Source: Acetobacterium paludosum
GTDB lineage: Bacteria > Bacillota > Clostridia > Eubacteriales > Eubacteriaceae
Direction of reading: 5' to 3'
Assembly (NCBI RefSeq): GCF_008086595.1
Contig: NZ_RXYA01000001.1
Span: 124,001-188,000 of the forward strand
Length of the DNA: 64,000 nucleotides
The notes under the pieces were generated by a model. It was given only the letters and a program-made list of their open reading frames with translations, was not told where the DNA came from and made no database searches. Position numbers and translations under genes: made by a program. Positions 32,874 through 41,805 of this stretch are shown here, piece after piece. Positions within the stretch are counted from its first letter, which is position 1, and the number at the start of each line of letters is the position of its first letter.

Positions 32874-34367
32874 ATGGCAAAAAATATTATGTTTATGGGT
32901 ACTGGCTCTTCGGTTGGAAAAAGTCTTCTGACGGCGGCATTATGTCGAATATTAAATAATAACGGCTATACGGTGGCACCCTATAAATCCCAAAATATGG
33001 CCCTTAATTCTTTTATAACCAAGGACGGCAAAGAAATGGGACGGGCTCAGGTTGTTCAGGCAGAATGTGCTAGAATGGAGCCACAGGTGGAAATGAACCC
33101 GGTGTTATTAAAACCCAATTCGGACATGGGTGCTCAAGTCATTCTGATGGGAAAAGCGGCATTCAATATGGATGCGATGGATTATCATGCCCATAAGCCG
33201 AAATTAGTGGATATTGTCGTTTCGGCCTATGATTCATTGGCCGAGGGAAAAGATATTATTGTCATTGAAGGGGCAGGAAGTCCCGCGGAAATCAATTTAA
33301 GAGATAATGACATTGTAAATATGGGGTTGGCAGAACTTGTGGATGCCCCGGTGATACTGATCGGAGATATCGACAAGGGTGGTGTTTTTGCATCCATTTA
33401 TGGTACAATTATGCTATTGGAGCCGGAAGAGAAAAAGCGAATTAAAGGTTTTGTCATCAATAAATTCCGGGGAGATGTCGAATTATTAAAACCCGGGATT
33501 GAAATGATCGAAGAAAAAATTAATATTCCCTGCCTTGGGGTTATTCCCTACAAACGTTTTGTTATTGATGATGAAGACAGTGTCACCGAACGATTTGACA
33601 ATCAAAGTGAAGGTTTGATTACCATTGGGGTGGTTTATCTGCCGCATCTTTCTAATTTTACCGATTGCACCGCTTTTGAAATGCATCCGGATGTGAAGGT
33701 GGAATATTATCGGAATCAACGGGAGCTGCAACTGGCGAATCCTGATTTGCTGGTGATTCCCGGGACTAAAAATACCATTGATGATACCGGTCATCTCATT
33801 GAAAGCAAAATGGCGGATGAAATTCGCCGCATGCACGATTGTGGAGTCCCCATTGTCGGAATCTGTGGCGGTTATCAGCTGCTCGGCAAAGAAATTCGCG
33901 ATCCGCTCGGCATCGAGTCAAACAAGGGAAGCATCGAAGGATTGGGATTATTAAATATCGTGACCACCATTGGCGAAGAAAAACGTACGGTTCGGACAAC
34001 CGGAAAAGTTCAGGGAAAGTTCATGGGAATGGAATTGCTTGATATGATTGTGGAAGGTTATGAAATTCATATGGGGGAAAGTGAAGCTTTGGGTAATTCA
34101 AAAAGCTTTGCAATCCTGGAAGACGGTACTGTCGACGGTGTCATTGCTGAGGATGGAACCGTTATGGGGACTTATCTTCATGGTATTTTCGATAATGATG
34201 ATTTCAGAGAAAAAATTATTGAGGCAATCCGTGCTAAAAAGAATTTGGAAGCCGGGCCGGTTGCTTTCGATTTCAAGGCTTTTAAGGAAGAACAGTACGA
34301 TCTTCTGGCGGAAACAGTGGAAACCAATCTGAACATGAAAAAAATAATGGAAATATTGGAGAAATAG
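32874..34367 (+). CDS. cbiP: Cobyric acid synthase
   Basis: Adds four amide groups (b, d, e, g) to give cobyric acid. 497 residues. 'MFMGTGSSVGKSLLTAALCR' at the N-terminus is the ATP-binding loop; the C-terminal glutamine amidotransferase has the nucleophile Cys in 'VGICGGYQLLG' and the late histidine in 'GTYLHGIFDND'. ATG 32874 is preceded by AAAAGGAGAAACA; a much longer frame beginning at 32691 only overlaps cbiJ and is not used. Confidence 0.96.
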   Translation: MAKNIMFMGTGSSVGKSLLTAALCRILNNNGYTVAPYKSQNMALNSFITKDGKEMGRAQVVQAECARMEPQVEMNPVLLKPNSDMGAQVILMGKAAFNMDAMDYHAHKPKLVDIVVSAYDSLAEGKDIIVIEGAGSPAEINLRDNDIVNMGLAELVDAPVILIGDIDKGGVFASIYGTIMLLEPEEKKRIKGFVINKFRGDVELLKPGIEMIEEKINIPCLGVIPYKRFVIDDEDSVTERFDNQSEGLITIGVVYLPHLSNFTDCTAFEMHPDVKVEYYRNQRELQLANPDLLVIPGTKNTIDDTGHLIESKMADEIRRMHDCGVPIVGICGGYQLLGKEIRDPLGIESNKGSIEGLGLLNIVTTIGEEKRTVRTTGKVQGKFMGMELLDMIVEGYEIHMGESEALGNSKSFAILEDGTVDGVIAEDGTVMGTYLHGIFDNDDFREKIIEAIRAKKNLEAGPVAFDFKAFKEEQYDLLAETVETNLNMKKIMEILEK

Positions 34368-34371
34368 AAAA

Positions 34372-35385
34372 TTGAATTTAATTGAAGGACTTCCCCTGGG
34401 TTTAGGGGGCGGCTTTTGGTTTTTGCTCATACTATTTGGGGTTGTCCTGGATTGGTTAATTGGCGATCCATCCTGGCTGCCGCATCCCATTGTTGGAATG
34501 GGGAAAACCATCAGCTTTTTAAACAAGAAATTAAATCGTGGCAAACATCGAAAAGCAAAAGGTTTTTTGCTTTTGTTTTTGGTGCTCGCATTAACCGGGA
34601 TCATTGTTTTTACGCTGCAATGGATATGTTATAAGATCAATATCTTTCTATATATCATTTTCAACTTATATCTTATCGTTACTTCTCTGGCAGCAAAAAC
34701 CCTGGCAACTGAAGTGGAAAAAGTAATGAATGCCTTAAAAGGCGGAGATATCGAAGTTTCTCGTATTCAGGTAGGATACCTGGTGGGGCGGGATACCACC
34801 GAACTCAAAGAAAAAGAAATTATCCGCGCTACTGTGGAAACCACCGCAGAAAATACGATTGATGGTGTTTTGGCACCGCTTTTCTACCTGCTGCTCGGAG
34901 CACTGCTTCCCGTTCCCTGGCTTAATCCGGTAATGCTGGTGATGCTGTATAAAGCGACCAATACGCTGGATTCCATGGTTGGATATATTCAGGAACCCTA
35001 TAAAGATTTTGGCTATGCTTCGGCAAAATTTGATGATATCATCAATTTTATTCCGGCCCGAATGGGAAGCTTTTTTATGCTGATTGCGGGTATGTTTTTA
35101 GGTTATCCGTTTAAAGACGGATGTCGCATCTTTAAACGGGATCGTTTAAATCATAAGAGTCCCAACTCGGCACACCCGGAGTCAGTCGTGGCCGGGCTTT
35201 TAGGCATTCAATTGGGTGGAACCAATCAATATTTTGGAGAAATTTTAAAAAAACCAACAATTGGAGAAGCCAAAACACCTTTGGAAACACTGGATATTAG
35301 AGAAACCATCACAATTATGTATGGGAGTGAAGTTGTGGTTATGATTATCAGTATCATCGCAGCAGTGCTCATATTTTCATTTTAA
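34372..35385 (+). CDS. cbiB: Adenosylcobinamide-phosphate synthase
   Basis: Attaches aminopropanol (phosphate) to cobyric acid. 337-residue membrane protein with about five hydrophobic segments. Motifs: 'LDWLIGDPSWLPHPIVGMG' near the N-terminus, 'YLVGRDTTELKEKEIIRATVE'-type block (key GRDTTEL), 'ENTIDGVLAPLFY' and 'SPNSAHPESVVAGLLG'. Start is TTG 34372 after GGAGAAATAGAAA. Sits between cbiP and cobD, its biochemical neighbours. Confidence 0.94.
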   Translation: MNLIEGLPLGLGGGFWFLLILFGVVLDWLIGDPSWLPHPIVGMGKTISFLNKKLNRGKHRKAKGFLLLFLVLALTGIIVFTLQWICYKINIFLYIIFNLYLIVTSLAAKTLATEVEKVMNALKGGDIEVSRIQVGYLVGRDTTELKEKEIIRATVETTAENTIDGVLAPLFYLLLGALLPVPWLNPVMLVMLYKATNTLDSMVGYIQEPYKDFGYASAKFDDIINFIPARMGSFFMLIAGMFLGYPFKDGCRIFKRDRLNHKSPNSAHPESVVAGLLGIQLGGTNQYFGEILKKPTIGEAKTPLETLDIRETITIMYGSEVVVMIISIIAAVLIFSF

Positions 35386-35420
35386 CAAAGCAGGTTGATT
35401 ATAATAATTGGGAGTATAAA

Positions 35421-36464
35421 ATGAACAAACATGGCGGATATATCGGAAAAAACATCGAGATGGTTGATTTTAGCGTAAACATCAACCCTTTGGGGATTCC
35501 CGAAATAATTAAGAAAAAACTCATTGATGGAATCGATCAGCTCGTGAAATACCCTGAAATAACAGGAAGATCGGCAATCATGAAGATTTCTCAGGATTTG
35601 GGCGTGTTTCCGGAGAATGTGATTCTCGGAAATGGCGCCATTGAACTGATCTATTTATTTTCACGAAGCAATGGACCGGGGAAAGCTTTAATTATTCAGC
35701 CAACTTTTAATGAATATGAGCGTGCTTTAAAGCTGTACGGTTGGGACGTTGACTATTATGTATTGAAGGAAGAAGATGATTTTTCGATTGATCCTGTTGA
35801 ATTGGAAAAGATCATCGAAAAAACGAAACCTCAGGCGGTTTTTTTATGCAACCCCAACAACCCCACTGGTCGTGTTTATTCAATTGAGTTTATTACAAAA
35901 CTCATTGAAAAATCGGCGCAAACAATCACCTGGTTTTTGGATGAATCGTTTATGGATTTTTCCAATGAAAGTGGCGGACTTACATTGGTTAAAAATACGG
36001 ATTATCCGGTATTTATATTAAAATCCCTGACTAAATTTTATGCGTTACCGGGTCTTAGAATCGGGTATGGCGTCGGGAATCCAGCCGTAATAAAAAAAAT
36101 GGAGAGCTTTAAAGAACCATGGACCATTAATGGATTGGGGCTGATTGCAGCAACCGCTGTATATGATGAAATTGACTATGCCAAACAAACAAAGGCGTAC
36201 ATTGAACAGGAACGGCAGCGTATTTATGAGGAACTAAAAAAAATAGGAACGATAAAAGTTTATCAAAGTGGAACGGATTTTCATCTCTGCCGCATTCTTA
36301 AGGCAACCGCATCAGAATTGAAAAGTGCGATCGAATCAGAAGGCATGTCGATTCGAACCTGTGAGGACTTTGTCGGTTTGGATGAGTCATATTTTCGGAT
36401 TGCCATTAAGAAGAGCGAAGAAAATAACCGACTGTTGATATTTCTTAAAGATTGGAGAGCTTAG
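35421..36464 (+). CDS. cobD: L-threonine-O-3-phosphate decarboxylase
   Basis: PLP-dependent aminotransferase-fold enzyme of 347 residues giving (R)-1-amino-2-propanol phosphate for CbiB. N-terminal 'HGGYIGKNIEMVDFSVNINP' is typical of CobD; 'LCNPNNPTGRVY' and the PLP lysine in 'LKSLTKFYALPGLRIGYG' are intact. HisC is the main paralogue, but position between cbiB and cobU and the N-terminus favour CobD. Depends on the PduX-like kinase at 4224 for substrate. Confidence 0.92.
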   Translation: MNKHGGYIGKNIEMVDFSVNINPLGIPEIIKKKLIDGIDQLVKYPEITGRSAIMKISQDLGVFPENVILGNGAIELIYLFSRSNGPGKALIIQPTFNEYERALKLYGWDVDYYVLKEEDDFSIDPVELEKIIEKTKPQAVFLCNPNNPTGRVYSIEFITKLIEKSAQTITWFLDESFMDFSNESGGLTLVKNTDYPVFILKSLTKFYALPGLRIGYGVGNPAVIKKMESFKEPWTINGLGLIAATAVYDEIDYAKQTKAYIEQERQRIYEELKKIGTIKVYQSGTDFHLCRILKATASELKSAIESEGMSIRTCEDFVGLDESYFRIAIKKSEENNRLLIFLKDWRA

Positions 36465-36465
36465 A

Positions 36466-37017
36466 ATGAGCTTAATATTTATTACCGGGGGTGCCCGGAG
36501 TGGCAAGAGCAGTTATGCGGAACATTTGGCAAAGGAGTTGTCAAAACCAGTGGTTTATATTGCCACCGCCATTGCCTTTGATGATGGTATGAAGGACCGT
36601 ATTGCCAAACACCAGGCTCAGCGTCCGGAGAATTGGGGTACGATTGAACAATATAATAATTTTGAAACCCTGAAGGATAATCCGGCATTTCAAAAAACGG
36701 ATGTGGTGCTTTTTGATTGTCTCACCGTGATGGCCACCAATAATATGCTGGATTTTCAGGTAGACTATGATACCTGTACCATGGATACGGTGTCAGAAGT
36801 TGAAGCGTCCATCAAGTGCGAAGTAGAAAGACTTTTGGATGTATGCAAGGATAAAACTCTGATTATGGTGTCCAACGAGGTTGGATTGGGTTTGGTGCCA
36901 TCCTATAAACTGGGAAGTTATTTCAGGGATATTGCCGGGCGGATGAATCAGTTGGTGGCCAGTCGTGCCGATGAAGTTTATTTCACAGTTTCCGGAATTC
37001 CCATGAAATTGAAATAG
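36466..37017 (+). CDS. cobU: Adenosylcobinamide kinase / adenosylcobinamide-phosphate guanylyltransferase
   Basis: 183 residues. P-loop 'FITGGARSGKSSYAEHLA' (residues 4-21), 'VVYIATAIAFDDGMKDRIAKH' with the guanylylation histidine region (key IAKHQAQRP), 'LFDCLTVMATN' and 'NEVGLGLVPSYKLGSYFRD'. It forms GDP-cobinamide. One base separates it from cobD. It is the last gene of the corrinoid operon; cobS and cobC, often next, are absent here. Confidence 0.95.
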   Translation: MSLIFITGGARSGKSSYAEHLAKELSKPVVYIATAIAFDDGMKDRIAKHQAQRPENWGTIEQYNNFETLKDNPAFQKTDVVLFDCLTVMATNNMLDFQVDYDTCTMDTVSEVEASIKCEVERLLDVCKDKTLIMVSNEVGLGLVPSYKLGSYFRDIAGRMNQLVASRADEVYFTVSGIPMKLK

Positions 37018-37048
37018 AAATATCTGGATAGCTTTAGTAGAGGACAAA

Positions 37049-37753
37049 ATGATGGAAATAACTGGAGCAAGTGTAAAAAAAGAGCTTTTAGATTTGCGCG
37101 ATGAACAGTATCAGAAGTTTTCGCGTTCATTGCTGCCGGGCACTGATAATGTGATTGGCGTGAGATTGCCAGTGCTTCGAAAACTGGCTAAAGAGATAAT
37201 AAAAAAAGACTGGGAAAACTATTTGAACACGGCCGAAGATGAGTATTTTGAAGAGGTGATGTTACAGGGAATCGTGATTGGGTTAGTGGATGTTTCTTTA
37301 GACAGACGCTTTTCATTGATTGCCGATTTCATGCCGAAGATAAATAACTGGTCGACCTGTGACAGTTTTATCACCGGTCTGAAATTCACCAAGAAGAATG
37401 AAAAAGAAGTATGGCAGTTTTTGCAGCCATTTTTCCAGTCAAGGCGGACTTATGAAATCCGCTTCGGGGTGGTTATGATCAATTCCTATTTTGTCAAACC
37501 GGGTTATATAAAATCCGCCTTTGCTATTTTTGATGATTTAAACCACGAGGATTATTATGTGAAAATGGCAGTAGCCTGGGCTATTTCGACTTTCTATATT
37601 CATTATCCCAATGAAACTCGGGATTATTTGCACAACAACAAGCTCGATGCTTTTACCTTTAATAAGGCATTGCAGAAGATCACCGAGTCGAGACGAATCG
37701 ATTCAGATACCAAAACAATGATTCGCGGTTTGAAAAGAAAGAATTGCAATTGA
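37049..37753 (+). CDS. DNA alkylation repair protein, AlkD-like
   Basis: 234 residues, all-helical HEAT-repeat-type protein. 'GVRLPVLRKLAKEI' (about residues 33-46), 'LQGIVIGLVDVSLDRRF', 'NNWSTCDSFITGLKF' and 'RFGVVMINSYFV' match the AlkC/AlkD family of alkylpurine glycosylase-like proteins. It lies 31 bp after cobU on the same strand but has no corrinoid role, so it may be a read-through passenger. It converges with a sensor kinase gene, ends 7 bp apart. Confidence 0.8.
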   Translation: MMEITGASVKKELLDLRDEQYQKFSRSLLPGTDNVIGVRLPVLRKLAKEIIKKDWENYLNTAEDEYFEEVMLQGIVIGLVDVSLDRRFSLIADFMPKINNWSTCDSFITGLKFTKKNEKEVWQFLQPFFQSRRTYEIRFGVVMINSYFVKPGYIKSAFAIFDDLNHEDYYVKMAVAWAISTFYIHYPNETRDYLHNNKLDAFTFNKALQKITESRRIDSDTKTMIRGLKRKNCN

Positions 37754-37760
37754 TTCGTTG

Positions 37761-38819
37761 CTACTGGTGAATCGGAAGGGTTAGTTCAACCTTAAACATT
37801 TGATTGAGTTGATAATAATCGATTCGGCCTTGATGACGCGCAATGATTTTTTTGCAGGAATCCAAGCTGGAACCATCAGTTTCAATGACGGTTTTTCCGG
37901 AAGTATCAGAGTCAGAGATGGTTTTATTTCGCTGAACAATACATAATTCATTTTTATTGAGAATTAATCCAAAATCCACCGGTTTATCAGGATCGGCATA
38001 TTTAATGACGTTCGAAACCAGATTGTCAAAAATGCGTTGAATCTGTTCCAGGTCAACCCACAACGAAAAATCCTGATCGAGACAGTTTTCAAGAACGACA
38101 TTGAATCCACCTTCTTCCAATGCTTGGGTGGTGGTGTCAATAATTCGATTGAGAAGGGGCTTTCCATTGTATATTTTGAATTGATAGTATCCTTTGCCAT
38201 CATCAGTAAAAGCATGCTCAAAAAGTTCATCAATGAAATTCTTCATCAGGTAGGCTTTTTTCAAGGCGGTATTCAAATAAGCTTCCTTTTTCATGAAATT
38301 GTGATCTTTTTCATTTTGAATCCGTTCAAGGTAACCGATCACTCCGGTTAGCGGCGAATGAATTTTATTGGAAACAGAGGTGATGATATGGTGGTTCTCC
38401 AATTTAACAAGATTTTCAGCTTTGCTTTTTCTTTCATATAACTGATGTAGGATGTTGATGTTTTCGGCGATCGCGGTCAATTCATCCTTCCCCTGAATGG
38501 AAACAGAGCCTTCAAAAATTTCTGCTTTAAGCATTTGCGTTTCATTTCGGATTTCTTTGATATAACTTATTTTTTTACTGAAAAACACGGTAAAAATAAT
38601 GATTATAAAAAAACTAGGGATTAGGTTTAATAGAATCGTTAACCATAAACCAGAAGTACTGAAAAATGGGATGATGATCAGTGTTAATATAAGATTTAAT
38701 CCGACAGCTCCCAAAAAAGCGAGGACTAAATATTTAAGGAAGACAGAACTTAATCCTTTATAGGAGGCAGCTTTTAAATTTTTAGTTTCATTTGTTTTGC
38801 TTTGCTTGTTGTTTTTCAT
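37761..38819 (-). CDS. VanS-like sensor kinase lacking the phospho-acceptor histidine
   Basis: 352 residues from ATG 38819 (ribosome binding site GAGAGGA). Two transmembrane helices at about 30-52 and 58-80 with a very short loop, a HAMP-like linker, then a DHp-like region 'SVSNKIHSPLTGVIGYLERI'. Aligned with the usual 'SHELKTPLT' box, the histidine position is Asn151, and a His (154) stands where Arg/Lys is normal. The ATPase domain keeps an N-box-like 'FDNLVSNVIKYA' but lacks a recognisable DxGxG, and the G2 box is 'DGSSLDSCKKI'. No response regulator is adjacent. Catalytic activity as a normal kinase is doubtful; it could be a pseudokinase or act with a partner. Confidence 0.75.
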   Translation of the reverse strand: MKNNKQSKTNETKNLKAASYKGLSSVFLKYLVLAFLGAVGLNLILTLIIIPFFSTSGLWLTILLNLIPSFFIIIIFTVFFSKKISYIKEIRNETQMLKAEIFEGSVSIQGKDELTAIAENINILHQLYERKSKAENLVKLENHHIITSVSNKIHSPLTGVIGYLERIQNEKDHNFMKKEAYLNTALKKAYLMKNFIDELFEHAFTDDGKGYYQFKIYNGKPLLNRIIDTTTQALEEGGFNVVLENCLDQDFSLWVDLEQIQRIFDNLVSNVIKYADPDKPVDFGLILNKNELCIVQRNKTISDSDTSGKTVIETDGSSLDSCKKIIARHQGRIDYYQLNQMFKVELTLPIHQ

Positions 38820-38974
38820 GGGTATTCCTCTCAAAATATTCTAATACAATTATTGTAAACTGGAATCATATTTAAATCAACTGCAGGATTAAATCTCCTT
38901 AAATAAAGAAAGTTGTTTTACTCTGAGTGAATTTACGATATAATGATAAATAGATTATGATGAGGAGAAATTGA

Positions 38975-39475
38975 ATGAGCTTATATGAAGAATGGAAAAA
39001 TTATATAGAAGAGAATTGCAGTAACGAAGAGGAACAAAATGTGTTTTGGGAAAAATATTGTTCTGATGAAAAAGTCCTGTATCAAAAGATATTAGGAAGT
39101 AAAACCAAAACGATTGAAGGTAAGGTGGAAGACCTTGCTAAAGAAAGTAATATGGTTCCGGCTCAATATATGGGTTTTATCGATGGCATCAGCGAGAGCC
39201 TGGTGACGCCAATTGATCTTGAGGCTGTAGAATTGGATACTGAAATAAAGCTGGATGTTGATTTCTCGAAGCTTTACAAAAACATGCTGGGAGTTCCGGC
39301 AGAATGGCTGTATACCTTAGAAGAATGGAATAATATTTTTAGCGAAGAAGAACGGGACGTGCTGACAAAAGAATATAAACGTTCAAAAACAGTCGTCAAC
39401 GAGATCAAGGTCGGTCGAAATGATCCATGTCCTTGCGGTTCCGGGAAAAAATATAAAAAATGTTGCGGACGTTAA
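38975..39475 (+). CDS. SEC-C motif protein
   Basis: 166 residues, acidic, with a C-terminal SEC-C zinc-binding motif '[18 protein letters not shown]' (last 18 residues), the same motif that ends SecA. The N-terminal 140 residues, starting '[19 protein letters not shown]', occur in clostridial SEC-C proteins of unknown role. Ribosome binding site GAGGAGAAATTG. The stop lies inside a 20-bp terminator stem shared with the convergent patatin gene. Confidence 0.75.
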   Translation: MSLYEEWKNYIEENCSNEEEQNVFWEKYCSDEKVLYQKILGSKTKTIEGKVEDLAKESNMVPAQYMGFIDGISESLVTPIDLEAVELDTEIKLDVDFSKLYKNMLGVPAEWLYTLEEWNNIFSEEERDVLTKEYKRSKTVVNEIKVGRNDPCPCGSGKKYKKCCGR

Positions 39476-39515
39476 CCAATAAAAAAAGAGCGAAAGCTCT
39501 TTTTTTATTGGTTAA
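39472..39515. terminator. Bidirectional terminator overlapping two stop codons
   Basis: Perfect 20-bp stem, arms 39472-39491 and 39496-39515, closed by a GAAA tetraloop, with A-run and T-run arms. It contains the stop codons of both convergent genes (39473-39475 and 39505-39507). Confidence 0.92.
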
Positions 39516-40830
39516 GCGTTTCATGAATATAAAGAATGGTGATCATCGAAAGTGATACTTCAGGAGTGAATTTACTTAAAAAAGCCGATTCGTTTTCATG
39601 ACTTAAATCACCTCGGATGCTTAAAAAAACGATATAGAAGGTAATGAAGTTAAACAGAATAAATTTATTGCTGTTGGGCGTTAAAAAGGTTTTAATAATT
39701 CCAGGATTTTCAAGCAATGTGAGATTTTCCTTTAAAAGCTGGTTTAGCCGTTTTAAAAGAGCCTGAAAGAAATAATCAATGGGATAGTTTTCTAATTGGG
39801 GCACCCCTAAGTTTTTGCCTGCAATCTCAAGCAGCGAAAGGGGTAAGGGATGATTCTTATATGAAGTTTTTTTCAATAAGTTTTCCAACGAAGCCAATAC
39901 TTGAGTTTGATCAGAATCTTTTGGCAAATTAAGTAATGACAGCATTTTTTTATGCTGCCTGGGATTGGAAAGCGGCAGGCCTAATTGGACTTGAAATTTT
40001 TTGTAAATTGCATTGTTTTTTTGAGTGCTTAAATAAAAGTATTTTCCCTCTACCGCATCAAAAACTTTCAGTGCATCTAAATAACCCAGTTGAATATTTT
40101 GTTGAATTCTAGCAGAATCGAAATCCAAGGTTCCGCCTAATAACTGAGAGTTGTTGACAGTAATGATTTCAACATTTTTCTCCCGGACCCATTTGCGCAT
40201 TCCAATCGCTGGAAATTCAACAGAGATGATTTTTTTGAAATTCTGCTCAATCATAAAATTTATCGGAACATTGTCAAAAAAACCGCCATCAAGATAGGTT
40301 CTTCCGTCAATCTCCTGTTTTTGGAAAACCGGAAGAGCCGAACTGGCAAGTAAATAATCGATGAGCTGCCCTTCAGGGATATCTTCGATCATTAATTGTT
40401 TTGGTGTGAGACTGGTCAGATCGACAGTAACCAAACCCAAACGAATGGGTGATTTTCGAATGGCATCTTCGGAGATCAAATGGTTGAGGCTGTTTCGCAA
40501 GGGGGTAATATCCAAACCATCAGAAAAAAGAATGTTTAAAAAGCTGTTTCGAAATGCATCAAAATTTCCTTTTGACCATTCATTTACGTAGGTATTGGTT
40601 ATTTCCTGATTAAGATCTAAAACCTGGTTAACTGTGAGATTTGACCAAAATTCCATGGCAATATCAAAATCATCCTGCGCAATCACGGCGGCGTTCAAGG
40701 CACCTACTGAGGTGCCAATAACGGCTCCCAGAGAATAATCGCATTCTCTGAGCGCTTTCCATACACCCATTTCAAAGGCGCCTTTCGCACCACCGCCACT
40801 AAGAACCAGACCATATTTTAATTGAGACAT
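39505..40830 (-). CDS. Patatin-like phospholipase
   Basis: 441 residues. The N-terminal 260 residues are a patatin domain: oxyanion 'LSGGGAKGAFEMGVW' (residues 10-24), nucleophile Ser41 in 'IGTSVGALNAA', and catalytic Asp in 'YLDGGFFDNVP'. The Ser-Asp dyad is intact, so lipid acyl hydrolase activity is expected; substrate unknown. The C-terminal 170 residues are not recognised. No signal peptide is seen. The nearest upstream gene on the strand is a membrane protein 51 bp away. Confidence 0.85.
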   Translation of the reverse strand: MSQLKYGLVLSGGGAKGAFEMGVWKALRECDYSLGAVIGTSVGALNAAVIAQDDFDIAMEFWSNLTVNQVLDLNQEITNTYVNEWSKGNFDAFRNSFLNILFSDGLDITPLRNSLNHLISEDAIRKSPIRLGLVTVDLTSLTPKQLMIEDIPEGQLIDYLLASSALPVFQKQEIDGRTYLDGGFFDNVPINFMIEQNFKKIISVEFPAIGMRKWVREKNVEIITVNNSQLLGGTLDFDSARIQQNIQLGYLDALKVFDAVEGKYFYLSTQKNNAIYKKFQVQLGLPLSNPRQHKKMLSLLNLPKDSDQTQVLASLENLLKKTSYKNHPLPLSLLEIAGKNLGVPQLENYPIDYFFQALLKRLNQLLKENLTLLENPGIIKTFLTPNSNKFILFNFITFYIVFLSIRGDLSHENESAFLSKFTPEVSLSMITILYIHETLNQ

Positions 40831-40881
40831 GTTGCATTTACCTCGCTATGCTAAAAAATGTTAACGATGAGCTGGATTTGT

Positions 40882-41745
40882 TTAATGGATGTTGTTTAGA
40901 AGACCGCCAAATATACCAGTAGCTCCCACACCAATGCAAACCACACAGGCGAACAAAATAAGAATCGTGAAAGCAATGCCGACAATTGAGCAGATCAATC
41001 CAGCCAATGCCATTCCGGTTGGTTTGTTTTGTGATTTCAGCTCTTTCATGGCAATGATTCCAAAAATAATACCAACAGCACCTGATATTAAACCAGTTCC
41101 CATCAGTGTGAAGAAACTGACAATAGAATAAATACCCAGACTCAATGCGATAATAGATTTAGAATCATAGTTGACTTCAACAATTTCCTCAGGGTGCCGT
41201 TCATCCACAGCATCCCTATTTCGAATGACAAATGTAAAAATTGGGCCTAAGAAAGGGAAAATAATGCTTAGTACCAGATAAACCACACGATGGTCTTTGT
41301 CATAGATGCTAAAAAGCCAGAACTGGGCAGTGTAATAATAAAAGCCAACGGCCAAAGATAAAACAAGGCCAAAGAAAACACCAATATATGGAATAAGCCC
41401 AAGAATTGACATGACCAAAGATACCGCAAATCCGATCAATGGCAAAAATATTTTGGCGAAAGGAATATGCCATGAACCGATGGAGACATCATCATTAATA
41501 AGAGAACCCTTGAGGTAATTACTGGCAATGGGAATCCAGGCCAACCAGGCATGGTCCAAGTTTCTTTTTCTGGCCATAGAATACAGACCAATGGCATTAA
41601 AGACATAACAGGTGATACCTAGGATCAGGGCAATAACCAGAATTACACCGAGAATAGACATAACAATTGGCATAATGGCCCAAAAGTTATCTGATTGGGA
41701 AGCATAGGGTGTGGCATCTTCAAAAAGATATTCAAAATCATTCAT
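40882..41745 (-). CDS. Multi-pass membrane protein with C-terminal DUF4190-like domain
   Basis: 287 residues. N-terminal part has about four or five transmembrane helices with 'ARKRNLDHAWLAWIPIASNY', a signature seen in small clostridial membrane proteins. The C-terminal 90 residues ('SIIALSLGIYSIVSFFTL' through 'GMALAGLICSIVGIAF') resemble DUF4190. No catalytic motif is evident. Ribosome binding site TTAGGAGGTTTTG is strong. A second, stand-alone DUF4190 protein lies at 42661. Function unknown. Confidence 0.7.
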   Translation of the reverse strand: MNDFEYLFEDATPYASQSDNFWAIMPIVMSILGVILVIALILGITCYVFNAIGLYSMARKRNLDHAWLAWIPIASNYLKGSLINDDVSIGSWHIPFAKIFLPLIGFAVSLVMSILGLIPYIGVFFGLVLSLAVGFYYYTAQFWLFSIYDKDHRVVYLVLSIIFPFLGPIFTFVIRNRDAVDERHPEEIVEVNYDSKSIIALSLGIYSIVSFFTLMGTGLISGAVGIIFGIIAMKELKSQNKPTGMALAGLICSIVGIAFTILILFACVVCIGVGATGIFGGLLNNIH

Positions 41746-41805
41746 AACAAAACCTCCTAAATTAATTTTAATTACAGTAATTATACCCCAAACCCATTAA
41801 ATTAA

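Noticed and set aside
37846-37862. TTGCAGGAATC inside the sensor kinase gene resembles the core of the 27-bp repeat
   Set aside because: Only about 11 bases match, and they lie in coding sequence of the minus strand; most likely chance.
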